Below are positions 34,601 through 43,613 of a DNA stretch of 55,621 bases, piece by piece (position 1 is the stretch's first letter; every line of letters starts with the position of its first letter). The DNA lies in the IMG/VR virus record IMGVR_UViG_3300033153_013781, positions 1 through 55,621 of that record, one strand, 5' to 3'. Source of the DNA: a virus. A program made the position numbers and the translations under genes. A model generated the notes under the pieces. It was not told the origin of the DNA, made no database searches, and worked only from the letters and a program-made list of their open reading frames with translations.

Positions 34601-36165
34601 CCAAATATGATGTAGTCATAATGAACGTTGGCATTAGGAGATTTGCAGACAAAATAGGACTGACTCATCCTCAGAAAAATGAGAAACTTCAAAAATGTGC
34701 CAAAAATTATCACTATATTGGCGATGCAGGTGTCTCGAAGATAAAATCCATAACTGAATTGCCTGGGTTGCATACCGTATACGATCTTTTCGCTGAAGAA
34801 ACAGACGAATGGAACGTTAATGGGTACATACAACAGGGGTGCGGGGAACAACTTCTTCCTTTTTTTGGCAGCTGCAACCTCGGAAGTGTCGATGTTTCTA
34901 AGTTTTATAATGAAGACAGAGAAGTGATGGAATGGACTCGTTTGGGGAATGCCATAGAAACAGCAATGCAATTTTTAGACAATGTTATTGACGTTAATAA
35001 ATTCCCTACGCCAGATTTTGCAAAATGGGCAAAAGAAAATAGACCTGTGGGTCTTGGAATTATGGGTTGGGCTGATTTATTACTCAAAATGAAAATCACT
35101 TACGGCAATGAAGAGTCTTTTAAATTTGCTCAAAAAATAGGACGATTTTTTGAAAAAACTGCTCATGAAAAATCAGTCCAATTAGGAGAAGAAAGAGGTA
35201 CTCCTAAGTCATGTAAATTTAAAGAATTAGATTTTCGTCGGAATGTAACGACTTTGTCTATTGCTCCAACGGGCACTATTAGCTTATTAGCAGGATGTTC
35301 AAGTGCGATAGAGCCCGTGTTCAGTGCCACTATTTATCGATATGACAATACGGGAGCGAAGGAGATGAAACACCCTTATGCGAAAAAATCATGGTTTCGC
35401 TGTGCTTCAGATTTAACATGGGAAGAGCACGTAGGCATGCAGGCTGCATTCCAAACTTATATCGACTCTGCAATAAGCAAAACGATCAATCTTCCTAATT
35501 CTGCAACAATTGAAGACATCTCTAATGCATATATGATGGCTTGGAAAAGTAAATGCAAAGGCATTACGGTCTATAGAGATGGATGCAAATCAACACAAGT
35601 TCTTAATACTTCCAAAAAAGGAATGATGGGTAGCAATAATGCCAAACCTCGTCCTAAAGAAGTTGAAGTTGATATATTTAAAACAAAGGCAGATGGATAT
35701 GATTGGCATGTTATAGTGGGAAAAGTCGATGACGTTCCTTATGAAGTATTTGCTGTTAATGGGAAGCAGGAGCTTCCTAGTTCCGCAAAAGTAGTTAAAC
35801 GAAAGAAGCTTCATTATTCTCTCATGACAGATAAAGATGAAATTATTATAGATAATCTTGGAATGGAAGAAGATGAAATCCATCCTAGAATTGGAGCAGA
35901 AACGCGACGATTTAGTTTAGAATTACGTCATGGTATCGATCCTAAAAACATTGTAACTGCGATAGATAAATCTTCAGAGGTAGTAACCAGTTTTACTAAG
36001 GCAGTGGGACGGATACTCAAAAATAAATACATTAGTGCCGAAGATCTTCGCGAGATTTCAGGCATCCCGTGTTTTGATTGCGCTAAAAAGGGTAAAAATG
36101 TTGAAATGATTTCGGAAGCAGGGTGTTGGAAATGTCCCGTATGCTTTTCGAGTAAATGTGGCTAA
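31699..36165 (+). CDS. nrdJ: Class II (B12-dependent) ribonucleotide reductase with two inteins
   Basis: 1,488 residues including two inteins. Exteins show LPNSPCLVNAG, RQGGGCGVDFS, FRGMACMSCLRVDHPDI (after splicing), NPCGEQLLPF..GSCNLGS with the radical-site Cys, and PTGTISLLAGCSSAIEP, then a C-terminal Cys cluster (CFDC...CWKCPVC...KCG) typical of NrdJ. It reduces ribonucleotides to deoxyribonucleotides using adenosylcobalamin and needs no oxygen. The start is the second ATG, which lies 6 nt after AGGAG. Both inteins sit at highly conserved substrate or active-site positions. Confidence 0.93.
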   Translation: MSPLTPVAQQVCEKRYFQKDKDGKIIEDWSQLASRVVSHVCKNEDDDFQKNIYDLIYKTEFLPNSPCLVNAGTTTKSKGLMACFVTKAPEDSWIGMLENIGNFGHIARQGGGCGVDFSKIRPENDPVFGSTHAKACGPIEHMRMISEVMSSITQSGFRGMACCSYDTLISTDSGFIQLGEIVEQSMIGLGIHTQFGPATITNAWCNGEKEVFEIITEKGNKIKLTGDHKVYVIDRYNGKNHGKLTKKINQIGVWKEVKNIDLQNDCLVLNLDEKPFAAKYQYVNGIKVDEQLSSLVSYTKCDGLFKRYNSCQRLELALDSKESIDYFMMTEHVHFNQLPERSNGITVLRKEGKSVEFLKYFGEFGTYHCDIPSVIFKSPKTVVSSFIQAAFDAEGTVDVSDDRCRIITGMTSIEFVEDLQILLGMFGIQSQLRRDVVHVNKDGITRHNMHYLSISNKWHVKRFMEEIGFLSNRKNEAARKALEKMNFDKIGRGNTPSAKIIHRIARIDSLGEMPVYDISTSNETFLANNLTVHNCMSCLRVDHPDILKFIICKQRDRALKTLLKEDIFNHYDALKGNTDEQLNVVLDKFISNFNISVFTTDDFMQKVENDEEYDLAFNDKIYQTVKARDIFDMIVKNAWQNGDPGMLFHNTINDGPYKYSKQKITATNPCVVKGSLVAGALGWEPVEDIKVGDKIFSQGRLVPVTSIEVNEDHKVFRVEFTDGDYIDATAAHRFKCVVDKQYQYLRLDEIGEGHRVVVEPIDIDQMEYRGIGYLTSYALNNKEECKGNDEFWSQRDLGLLVGAVLGDGCFTERKTNRKMVDVSFGRAESDWQSKYCELLKKYGVSYYNETTNQTIRVRSNYLLEILEHAGVQRNKAPKKKIPDKFMHSNDKELLAGVLDGLFSTDGNMSLKKDNPMLRLTSSSYEMCRQVRRVLLSFGIHAKIYKTERTSHIYDDPNCGPREISSENPKYDVVIMNVGIRRFADKIGLTHPQKNEKLQKCAKNYHYIGDAGVSKIKSITELPGLHTVYDLFAEETDEWNVNGYIQQGCGEQLLPFFGSCNLGSVDVSKFYNEDREVMEWTRLGNAIETAMQFLDNVIDVNKFPTPDFAKWAKENRPVGLGIMGWADLLLKMKITYGNEESFKFAQKIGRFFEKTAHEKSVQLGEERGTPKSCKFKELDFRRNVTTLSIAPTGTISLLAGCSSAIEPVFSATIYRYDNTGAKEMKHPYAKKSWFRCASDLTWEEHVGMQAAFQTYIDSAISKTINLPNSATIEDISNAYMMAWKSKCKGITVYRDGCKSTQVLNTSKKGMMGSNNAKPRPKEVEVDIFKTKADGYDWHVIVGKVDDVPYEVFAVNGKQELPSSAKVVKRKKLHYSLMTDKDEIIIDNLGMEEDEIHPRIGAETRRFSLELRHGIDPKNIVTAIDKSSEVVTSFTKAVGRILKNKYISAEDLREISGIPCFDCAKKGKNVEMISEAGCWKCPVCFSSKCG
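32182..33300 (+). other. RNR intein 1
   Basis: 373 residues. Cys1 in CCSYDTLIST, block B TGDHKVY, block E FIQAAFDAEGTVDV, C-terminus TFLANNLTVHN followed by Cys. The first LAGLIDADG motif is degenerate (SYTKCDGLF), so the nuclease may be weak or dead, but splicing residues are intact. Removal gives FRGMA-CMSCLRV, the length expected for the RNR motif. Confidence 0.9.
33706..34839 (+). other. RNR intein 2 with Gln-Gly C-terminus
   Basis: 378 residues between ATNP and CGEQLL. Cys1 in CVVKGSLVAG, block B ATAAHRFK, two good LAGLIDADG motifs (LVGAVLGDG and LAGVLDGLFSTDG). The end reads VNGYIQQG before Cys+1, where inteins normally have His-Asn. Without the terminal Asn, cyclisation cannot occur in the usual way. 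Confidence 0.88.
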
Positions 36166-36172
36166 TGTTCCA

Positions 36173-36199
36173 AAAAGAGGAATCCCCCTCTTTTTTTGT
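36173..36199 (+). terminator. Intrinsic terminator after nrdJ
   Basis: AAAAAGAGG and CCTCTTTTT pair around a short loop, with a T-run. It separates the metabolism genes from the virion module. Confidence 0.85.
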
Positions 36200-36212
36200 C
36201 TAATGTGTGTGT

Positions 36213-38096
36213 ATGGCAGAAACAGGCAGTTTAGGGTTTGCCCCGACATTACATCAGATAACTCCGGAGAGAGTTGCGTTTATTTATAACACGAATGATC
36301 CTGACTCTTTGGAGGTAGCTCAATATTATCGTGATAAACGATCAATTCCCAACGCGAATCTAATTGGGCTCGCTATTACTGTACCTACCCAAGGAGCCAC
36401 TGGAACAACTTGTGAAACTGTTTCTCTCAATGAAACAACTTATTTATCCCAAATAGAAACCCCCTTATTATCTGCCCTCGAAACTTTAGGAGCTGATTTT
36501 TCAACAGATGGATCAAGCCCTATTTGGGTTATTGTATTAGGATTTGGAATACCCCTGACTTACAATGATGGGGGAGAATTAATAGCTATTGCTAGTCGCC
36601 TCCATCGTCTTGGTCATTCTGTTAGTCATAAATTTTCCAATCATACCTATGATCGTCGTGGATCTTTTAAATTTTTTGATGACACTGACGCAACTGAACT
36701 TTTCATCACCGCAGTTTTAGATGGACCTACTAAAGAAGTTGTTAAAAAATTAATTGATAGATCTCTTGATGTAACTAATCAAACTTTCATTACTGGAGAT
36801 CTTTTCATTGATCCATATGGAAGAAAAACCACAAGTGCGGATACAGAATACGAGCAGGACATACTGGATTTCGTCAATAATGAAATTCCTAATTTAGGAA
36901 TCGAAAGTCAGTTGACGACAGATATAGATGACCCATACCAAGAGCCCACTGTAAAATCTTTGTCTCAAGATTCATTTTATTGGGGATGGTTTAATCCTAC
37001 ATTTTCTCAACAGTTATTTTTGAACCAAAATGAAAGAAGAGCATTTTTATATAATGCAGATGATAGATCCGCATGTAATATTCACTTTTTAAACAATAAT
37101 TCTGCATTTGATGAAAATGGAAGTGATTTTTGGTGTAACCTGGCTATCAATGTTGAACCAGGATATGCTTCATGTGCCGGGTCAATAGATGAACCAGGCT
37201 CAGATGCATTTTTGCGTCCCACCCCTTTCTTTCAAGCTTTGCATCAAGGAGCTACTCTGGGAGAAGCATATTTGTTCGCTTCTAAATTTGTTAGTTGGAA
37301 AACGGTCTTAATTGGTGATCCACTTATGACGGTGAATTTTCCTGTAGACATTCCTTCTGATCAAGATGTTGTTTTTCAACTTATTCCGAATAATGAAGCT
37401 ATATTATTAGAAAAAAATGTCATAGAAGAATCATTGGCTTGGGGTTCTCGTCAAACACGAGTGCTCAATGAGATACTTGACAAAGTTGTGGTTAGTGAAG
37501 ATTTTAATGAAGAACTAAGTTTGCTTATTCCTGCAAATAGGTGGTTTAATCTTAAAAATACTAAATCTCAAACAGATATTCACTTCATTTTAGTGTCGCG
37601 TTGGCTGAGATATATTCAAGCAACAACTAATCTTTCTGTTAATCAGTGGTTAGAGGAAAATTTACACAAAGTTACTCAACGGCTAAAAGATGTAATTCAA
37701 GAGACTGGGGTAGCCACAATTCCTGCAAGCTCAGTTTATGATTCAGGATTTTGGGAATTCACATTTAATTTTGTTCATCAAGAATTGACGTTAGAAGACA
37801 TTTTCTTTAAATTAGAGATTTCTCGCGATGAATCATTTAGCCCTAAATTAATGGATATAAGTTCAGCAGGGAATACTACTGGTTGGAAATACGAAGGACA
37901 ACCCTTCTTATTTATTCAAATGCCAGATAGTGGATTCCCCTCAAATTTCAGTGGAAGAAGAGTGAGGTTTTCGTCCCCAGAGGTGAATTTTCTCAGAAGT
38001 ACTGAAGTGTATTATGTAAGATGGACTGCCACAGATAGTACTGGGGCTTCTTTTCCAGGAGCTACAGCAACGCAAAGAATAATAATTGGGACCTAA
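36213..38096 (+). CDS. TIGR03790-like protein in the virion module
   Basis: 627 residues from the ATG at 36213. The N-terminal third (ERVAFIYNTNDPDSLEVAQYYRDKRSIPNAN) and the GDPLMTVNF segment near residue 370 match the pattern of TIGR03790 proteins, found mostly in environmental bacteria and of unknown function. The C-terminal third is beta-rich (fibronectin-like). Position before terminase suggests a virion or packaging-related role, but no direct evidence exists. Confidence 0.6.
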   Translation: MAETGSLGFAPTLHQITPERVAFIYNTNDPDSLEVAQYYRDKRSIPNANLIGLAITVPTQGATGTTCETVSLNETTYLSQIETPLLSALETLGADFSTDGSSPIWVIVLGFGIPLTYNDGGELIAIASRLHRLGHSVSHKFSNHTYDRRGSFKFFDDTDATELFITAVLDGPTKEVVKKLIDRSLDVTNQTFITGDLFIDPYGRKTTSADTEYEQDILDFVNNEIPNLGIESQLTTDIDDPYQEPTVKSLSQDSFYWGWFNPTFSQQLFLNQNERRAFLYNADDRSACNIHFLNNNSAFDENGSDFWCNLAINVEPGYASCAGSIDEPGSDAFLRPTPFFQALHQGATLGEAYLFASKFVSWKTVLIGDPLMTVNFPVDIPSDQDVVFQLIPNNEAILLEKNVIEESLAWGSRQTRVLNEILDKVVVSEDFNEELSLLIPANRWFNLKNTKSQTDIHFILVSRWLRYIQATTNLSVNQWLEENLHKVTQRLKDVIQETGVATIPASSVYDSGFWEFTFNFVHQELTLEDIFFKLEISRDESFSPKLMDISSAGNTTGWKYEGQPFLFIQMPDSGFPSNFSGRRVRFSSPEVNFLRSTEVYYVRWTATDSTGASFPGATATQRIIIGT

Positions 38097-38479
38097 TGAT
38101 TACTGACAAATTTCAATTTTATAGTGATTATTATGCTTTCGCAGCGGAAGCAGGCATTAACAGGGCCCGCGCAATATTTCCGGGTATTACCACATCTACT
38201 CTTGTAGATGTTTCTACTGTTATCAACCGACCGAATTCTGATGTAGCAACGGCTAATATGACCCGTGCTTTTGATACTGCTTATGAATATTTATGGTCAG
38301 ATGGACAAGAACGCGGATCATTACAAGATTCTTTTTTTGCTTTATCTCGATACATCTTGCTAACTGAAGAAGTTGATATAAATACTTTTCTTACGAACCA
38401 TATTTTGCAAGTTGAACCACTTTACGCCACACTAGCAAACATCTTCGGAGAATCGATTATAAGTGGCAATATAAAGTAA
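38096..38479 (+). CDS. Hypothetical protein before terminase
   Basis: 127 helical residues. Start and stop overlap both neighbours by single bases (TAATGA junctions). The position is that of a small terminase subunit, but no HTH can be seen, so the role is open. Confidence 0.55.
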   Translation: MITDKFQFYSDYYAFAAEAGINRARAIFPGITTSTLVDVSTVINRPNSDVATANMTRAFDTAYEYLWSDGQERGSLQDSFFALSRYILLTEEVDINTFLTNHILQVEPLYATLANIFGESIISGNIK

Positions 38480-40371
38480 TGACAATTAAAATGACAAAAT
38501 ACAAAGAACAAAACACCTCTGAAGAGTTGGTCTCGTTACTGGAAAAAATCAAAACGGTAGTTAAGGCGAAAAGCAATGAACAATATATTCCGAATATTAT
38601 TGAGTTTTGTAACTCTCCTTATTATTTGAATCTTCCTGGAAACAACGTCACACTTTACCCTATGCAACAGATTATCTTAAAAGTATTTTATAAAGGTCAA
38701 CCAGGTAATGAAAAAATTGAGTTGACTGAAGAAGAAATACAACTTTTATTTGAATTAAAATTAGATAATGTTTTAGAAAAATATCATGGTGAAGATTTAT
38801 TCCGTGAATTAGTTTTAGTTTTAGGACGTCGAAGCGGAAAGGACTTTTTAGTTTCTCTAATGGCTCTTTATGAAGTTATGCGTCTTTTAGAAATTCCTGG
38901 TGGATCACCGTTTAAATATTACAATATAGCTGAGGGTAACCCTATCTTTATTTTAACAGTCGCTAACTCAGCAGACCAAGCTCGTATTCTTTTTACCGAA
39001 ATTAAAGAGAAAATGACTTCATCAGAATATTTCCGGGATAAAGTAGGACATATTGAAGCAGATAAAATTTCTCTACGTACTCCTCAAGACATAACTAAAC
39101 AAAAAGATCTACTTGAGGATGGTCTGGATAACGCTGCCTCTAAAATCAAAGGTTCAGTGGTTATTATGTCAGGTCACAGTAATAGTGAATCTTTGCTTGG
39201 TAAAAGAATTTATGCACTCCTGCTGGACGAGGTGGCATCGTTTAAATCAACAGGCGGGAAAACGTCTGGTGACCGTATTTATTCAGCCCTTAGTCCTGCT
39301 ACTGCCGACTTCGTACGAAAGACAGGAAGAATAGATGAAAACGGCGATGAGATCGCAGTAATGGATTCCAAAATCATTAGTATTTCTTCTCCACGATCTG
39401 AAGAAGGTATGCTGTTCAAATTGTATAATGATACTCCCAATGCGATAAGTAGAGTGGCGTTTAAGTTGCCAACTTGGAAAGTAAGTAAACAATGGAAAGA
39501 ATCTATGCTTCGTCAAGAATTTAAATTTATGAGCATAAATGATTTTAACATGGAATTTGGAGCAGAATTCTCCGGCACAGCTGGAGAAAAATACATACCT
39601 GATCACTATGTAGATGAGGCTATAGAAATTGGAGCAGAGTTAAAATTATCTCAAGCTATCTCTGGAGTTCCCGGAATGGTATATTATGCCCATCTTGATC
39701 CTGCATCCACAAGTCATAATTACGCATTAGTAGTTCTTCATACAGAAGAAAGAATGAGGTTAGCCGAACGTAATGGGCAGATTATAAAAGAAAAAGCCAA
39801 AATGTTTATTATAGATCATCTAAAATGTTGGCAACCTTCAGGCGGACAATCTATTAATGTTCATGAAGTGGATCAATATGTAGTTGATTTAGCCAGACGT
39901 TTTCGATTCGCTATGGTGTCATATGATAACTGGAATTCTCAAGCCAGCGTTCAACTTTTGAGACGGAAGGGTATTCCAACGAAGATTACGCCATTTCGTC
40001 GTGAATATAAGATGAAAATCTATAGTCAACTAGAAGATTTGTTGGTTAATCATCAGCTTGCTATACCTCGTAAAAATCCATATTCAGAAACAATGGAAAT
40101 GGAACTAAAATGTCTAAAACGCATTTTCTTGCCAACAGGGTTTAAAATAGAACCTAATCCAGAAGCTCAGATTACGACCGATGATTTTGCGGATGCTCTC
40201 GCAGGAGCTTGTGGATCGGCATCTGAAAGTATGTATACCGGATATCCTCAAGGAGGACTTGTAAATATGCCTCAATCTCCATCTACGGGGTCGAATAGCC
40301 AATGGAGAATCGGGAATGCCAGTTATAGTGACCAGCAATGGCGTCTCTGGAATCGTAAATTTGGAATCTAA
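38479..40371 (+). CDS. terL: Terminase large subunit
   Basis: 630 residues. ATPase domain: GRRSGKD Walker A (116-122), LLLDE Walker B (247-251), motif III-like SISSPRS near 303. Nuclease domain: YAHLDPAS near 405 (first acidic residue), SYDNWNS near 480 and TTDDFADALAG near 565, as in RNase H-fold terminases. It cuts concatemers and pumps DNA into proheads. This is the firmest marker that the window is a tailed phage. Confidence 0.93.
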   Translation: MTIKMTKYKEQNTSEELVSLLEKIKTVVKAKSNEQYIPNIIEFCNSPYYLNLPGNNVTLYPMQQIILKVFYKGQPGNEKIELTEEEIQLLFELKLDNVLEKYHGEDLFRELVLVLGRRSGKDFLVSLMALYEVMRLLEIPGGSPFKYYNIAEGNPIFILTVANSADQARILFTEIKEKMTSSEYFRDKVGHIEADKISLRTPQDITKQKDLLEDGLDNAASKIKGSVVIMSGHSNSESLLGKRIYALLLDEVASFKSTGGKTSGDRIYSALSPATADFVRKTGRIDENGDEIAVMDSKIISISSPRSEEGMLFKLYNDTPNAISRVAFKLPTWKVSKQWKESMLRQEFKFMSINDFNMEFGAEFSGTAGEKYIPDHYVDEAIEIGAELKLSQAISGVPGMVYYAHLDPASTSHNYALVVLHTEERMRLAERNGQIIKEKAKMFIIDHLKCWQPSGGQSINVHEVDQYVVDLARRFRFAMVSYDNWNSQASVQLLRRKGIPTKITPFRREYKMKIYSQLEDLLVNHQLAIPRKNPYSETMEMELKCLKRIFLPTGFKIEPNPEAQITTDDFADALAGACGSASESMYTGYPQGGLVNMPQSPSTGSNSQWRIGNASYSDQQWRLWNRKFGI

Positions 40372-40426
40372 AAAGGAATTAACCTAAGATTTAAGAATAT
40401 ATAAGTGTTCTATTGTGGAGAAAAAC

Positions 40427-41137
40427 ATGTTTAACATGAAAAAACATACAAAATCGGCTCAGGCACCCTATGAAAAATACCATCGGGATGAGAATTTGGG
40501 ACCAAAAGCAAATGATGATGCCCCAATTTCGGAAAAACAACTCCCACATCGCGATGGGTTTGAACAAAAAATAACTGAAGATCAAATGAAAGATAAGCAT
40601 GAATGGGGCGACAAAGAAAAAGCAAAACCCATTGAAAAATTATTGGAATCTGCTACGTCAGCCTATGTTAAGCATCGAAGTGATGCTGGAGATTTGACTG
40701 TTCCCCCAATAAACGCTCTAGTTGAAAAAATCCGCCAAAAAAGATTGGCTGAAGATTATAAAGTAGATAAAAAATCTCACTGGAGCCATACGTTTAACGA
40801 AAAGAAACAACAGGGTTCTTTGCCTGCATGGAGTAAAAATGCTCCGCAACATGGTAACCATTCTCTATGCAACGATCCTGATCGTTTTTCTGGAACTAAC
40901 GATGATCCAGTTAATTTCCATAAAGATAATATTCACCCATTAGTGGGCAACATTACAACGGCAGATGTGGATAAAGTTGTAACTAATATTAAAACCGGAA
41001 AATCCACTGAATATGATAGTGCAATGATGGCGATACTGCGGTTGGCACATAATGAAAAACGAGAATTGTCCGATGTGGAACGAAAAACAATTGTTGATTT
41101 AAAAATTGCCCGAACAGAACAAATGATGCAAAAATAA
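40427..41137 (+). CDS. Virion-type protein with FN-x-x-xH N-terminus
   Basis: 236 residues from the ATG at 40427 (GGAG at 6 nt). Begins MFNMKKHTKSAQAP, a motif repeated in several other proteins of this module, possibly a maturation-protease or assembly signal. Hydrophilic throughout. Function unknown. Confidence 0.6.
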   Translation: MFNMKKHTKSAQAPYEKYHRDENLGPKANDDAPISEKQLPHRDGFEQKITEDQMKDKHEWGDKEKAKPIEKLLESATSAYVKHRSDAGDLTVPPINALVEKIRQKRLAEDYKVDKKSHWSHTFNEKKQQGSLPAWSKNAPQHGNHSLCNDPDRFSGTNDDPVNFHKDNIHPLVGNITTADVDKVVTNIKTGKSTEYDSAMMAILRLAHNEKRELSDVERKTIVDLKIARTEQMMQK

Positions 41138-41658
41138 TGCAAAAATTCACGAGCAAAAAAGTTGTTGCTATTGGAATTAATCCAAGAATTGATGAATATA
41201 AAAGAGATCTAATCCAAGAATTCCTCGATGGAACTCACCCTCTAAGCCCCGCTCGCAAAACCGAAGATAGCGGATCTAGAAGAAAAGTATTTTTAGAACA
41301 ATCCCCCGCTGGACCCAATGAAACAGGAGGAGCGGGAGATCGCACTTCTCATGATAATGTCGGATCAGGGTATGATAAAGGCTTAAATCCCGGAGGAAGA
41401 GCAGATGACGAAATTGGTCCAGGAAATACTCCTAACAGAGATCCAGAACAAGAATGGACCAGTCCCGAAACGACCAACCGCATTTTTGGCAATGATGACG
41501 ATCTTTCAGATAAATTTTCCCCTTTAAATGAGGGGAGTAGACAACGAGACCAAAACGTCACTAATCATCTCAGAAGATTGCATAGCCGACCACAACCAGT
41601 TCAAGCTCTTCCCAAACGAGCCCCAGTAGATGAACTTGCTAAACGCTACCATAGTTGA
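41137..41658 (+). CDS. Hydrophilic virion-type protein, 3' end altered by IS605
   Basis: 173 residues, rich in Gly, Asp and Pro. The IS200/IS605 element starts inside the penultimate codon: with the element the end reads RYHS-stop, without it the flanks would join to RYHR-stop. The insertion therefore barely changes the product. Confidence 0.58.
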   Translation: MQKFTSKKVVAIGINPRIDEYKRDLIQEFLDGTHPLSPARKTEDSGSRRKVFLEQSPAGPNETGGAGDRTSHDNVGSGYDKGLNPGGRADDEIGPGNTPNRDPEQEWTSPETTNRIFGNDDDLSDKFSPLNEGSRQRDQNVTNHLRRLHSRPQPVQALPKRAPVDELAKRYHS

Positions 41659-41687
41659 ACTACCCCTCCCACAAGGGGAGGGGATTC

Positions 41688-42857
41688 CTACTTCAATGAC
41701 TCAACTTGCTCAAAAGCACAATACTTCTGAGTAGAGGTCGAATCTCCATAGGCGTAACTTGGGGTAGTCCCTACCCTACTTATATTCAAAGCAGCATTCA
41801 AATCTCTATCAATCTCTAAATCACAATGAGGACAAGAGTGAATTCTATCTGCTAATGTTTTTGGAACAATCTTTCCACAACCTGAACACATTTGAGTTGT
41901 ATTCTTGGGGTTGACTAATCTAACTTCCACACCAGCTTCTTCCGCTTTGTATTGAGTATATTCAATTAGTTTTCTCCAAGCACAATCACTAATATGCTTT
42001 GCTAAATTATGGTTACGAACCATTCCTCTTATGTTTAATTGCTCAAAAGATATACTTCCGTAATTCTCAACCAATTCTCTACTCAACTTATGTAAGAAAT
42101 CTTCTCGTTGATGTCTTATGGTTCTATATACTTTTGCCAATGTAATACGCTGTTTATTTCTATTTGCACTGCCCTTTACTTTTTTAGATAATCTACGTTG
42201 TTTCAATTTGAGTTTGTCCTCTGATTTCAACAAGTGACGTGGATTCTCAAACGACTTACCATCGGAGAGAAAAGCAAAGGTTTTAATGCCTAAATCTACT
42301 CCTATGGCTGGTTTTGAGGACTTGACTGGAGATGTATTCTCTTGCTCACAAGTAAGGATTACAAACCACTGGTCAACGTCTCTGACTATTCTACAGGTTT
42401 TTATTGCTCCTTCTGTGGGTCGTGAGTATTTGAGTTTTACATCACCAATTTTGCTCAGTTTAATTCTCCTACAATCATTCGTTAATCTGAACCCCGATTG
42501 AGGAAAACAAAAAGAGTTGTAACGATGCTCAGATTTGAAGCGAGGAAAACCTGCTTTTACTTTCTTTCCTGTCTTACGTTCTTTTATTCTCCGAAAGAAA
42601 TTTGTGAATGATGTTTCAATTCGTTTAAGAGTATTTTGAAGCACCTGAGAGTGAACTTGTTTTTGATAATCGTTCTTGTTTTGTTTAAGGGCATTTGCTT
42701 GGTCACAATAAGATGTAGATTTTTTAGTTTCTTTATAGGAGTTTATTCGTTCTGATAAGGCATTATTGTACAAATATCTACAGGTAGTTAGAGTTTGGTT
42801 TAGAACAGACTCTTGTTTACGAGTAGGATATATTCTGTATTTGAATGCTTTAATCAT
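41688..42857 (-). CDS. tnpB: TnpB RNA-guided nuclease
   Basis: 389 residues, full length. RuvC catalytic residues are visible: GVDLG (Asp188), SFEQLNI (Glu272) and DRDLNAALN (Asp352), with the zinc finger CSGC...CPHC at 324-345. TnpB cuts DNA guided by an omega-RNA made from the element's right end, here the region around 41655-41800. It appears active and protects the element from loss. Its start overlaps the end of tnpA by 8 nt. Confidence 0.95.
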   Translation of the reverse strand: MIKAFKYRIYPTRKQESVLNQTLTTCRYLYNNALSERINSYKETKKSTSYCDQANALKQNKNDYQKQVHSQVLQNTLKRIETSFTNFFRRIKERKTGKKVKAGFPRFKSEHRYNSFCFPQSGFRLTNDCRRIKLSKIGDVKLKYSRPTEGAIKTCRIVRDVDQWFVILTCEQENTSPVKSSKPAIGVDLGIKTFAFLSDGKSFENPRHLLKSEDKLKLKQRRLSKKVKGSANRNKQRITLAKVYRTIRHQREDFLHKLSRELVENYGSISFEQLNIRGMVRNHNLAKHISDCAWRKLIEYTQYKAEEAGVEVRLVNPKNTTQMCSGCGKIVPKTLADRIHSCPHCDLEIDRDLNAALNISRVGTTPSYAYGDSTSTQKYCAFEQVESLK

Positions 42858-43257
42858 TATGTTTTTGATTTTCTATATACTTTTTGATAGTCGAGGAACT
42901 AACTGTGCCAGCACTGCCGTAATAGCACCCTCTACTAAATAAGCCACTTCCCCAGAAATGAGCCTGTTTGAGACTTTGAAACTTTTTGAACACATCAACT
43001 GTCAAGATAGACTTAATTGTTGTAGCAATAGTCAGTGGAGCCACTTTAGGTGGTGCAGAAACGAATAAGTGAATGTGGTCACTCATCACTTCTAAAGCGA
43101 GTTGTTCCCACTGATACTGATTACAGATACTTTCAATTTGTTCTTTCACATAAGTCTCGATTTCTCCTGATAATACCTTGTGTCTGTATTTTGTTACAAA
43201 CACAATGTGGTAATTCAGGTTGTAGACAGCGTGTTTAGTTTTCTTGTTTTTGCTCAT
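42850..43257 (-). CDS. tnpA: IS200-type transposase TnpA
   Basis: 135 residues from MSKNKK. HUH motif HIHLFVS (His61, His63), catalytic Tyr127 in IKKYIENQ, LNYHIVFVTKYR near the N-terminus. A single-strand peel-and-paste transposase. It overlaps both neighbours. Confidence 0.94.
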   Translation of the reverse strand: MSKNKKTKHAVYNLNYHIVFVTKYRHKVLSGEIETYVKEQIESICNQYQWEQLALEVMSDHIHLFVSAPPKVAPLTIATTIKSILTVDVFKKFQSLKQAHFWGSGLFSRGCYYGSAGTVSSSTIKKYIENQKHND

Positions 43258-43417
43258 CAGTCTCATCTGGCAAAGGATATGTATTTAGAATAGCTTCACG
43301 GATGAGGTCTGAATGAGTTAAATCTTGGTCACGCTCAAGAGATAGAAAATGAGCCATACGTTTAACGTGTTTGACGTATTTTGGTTCTAATCTTACGCTG
43401 ATTACAGTAGACTCCAT
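43235..43417 (-). CDS. Ribbon-helix-helix protein inside the IS605 element
   Basis: 60 residues. VISVRLEPKYVKHVKRMA...LTHSDLIREAILNTY has the strand-helix-helix layout of Arc/CopG repressors. It is the first gene of the element and overlaps tnpA, so it likely controls transposase expression. Such a partner is not part of the classic two-gene IS605. Confidence 0.72.
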   Translation of the reverse strand: MESTVISVRLEPKYVKHVKRMAHFLSLERDQDLTHSDLIREAILNTYPLPDETDEQKQEN

Positions 43418-43613
43418 TGTTAATATCTCCTTACAAGGTTGTTTACAGATATATTATACAACAAAGTTTACGAAACTCCTTTATTATTTTTGTAGAGGCT
43501 TTTGTGGCAATTCATCCCCTTCCACAAGGGAAGGGGTTTTCTTGCCACTTCCCTATAAACTGTTCTCACTTATCTCATATTTATGTATAATGAATTTATA
43601 AGGAGATTTGATC

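Larger units (their letters stand above)
41655..43554 (-). mobile_element. IS200/IS605-family element (about 1.9 kb)
   Basis: Contains TnpA (Y1 HUH), TnpB and an RHH gene, all leftward. Subterminal hairpins are at both ends: CCCCTCCC/GGGAGGGG near 41663-41684 and CCCCTTCC/GGAAGGGG near 43515-43537. No inverted repeats or target duplication, as expected. The base sequence preceding the left end on the element's strand is TTTAT (43555-43559), a plausible target and TAM. The ends are inferred from rejoining the flanks. Confidence 0.85.
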
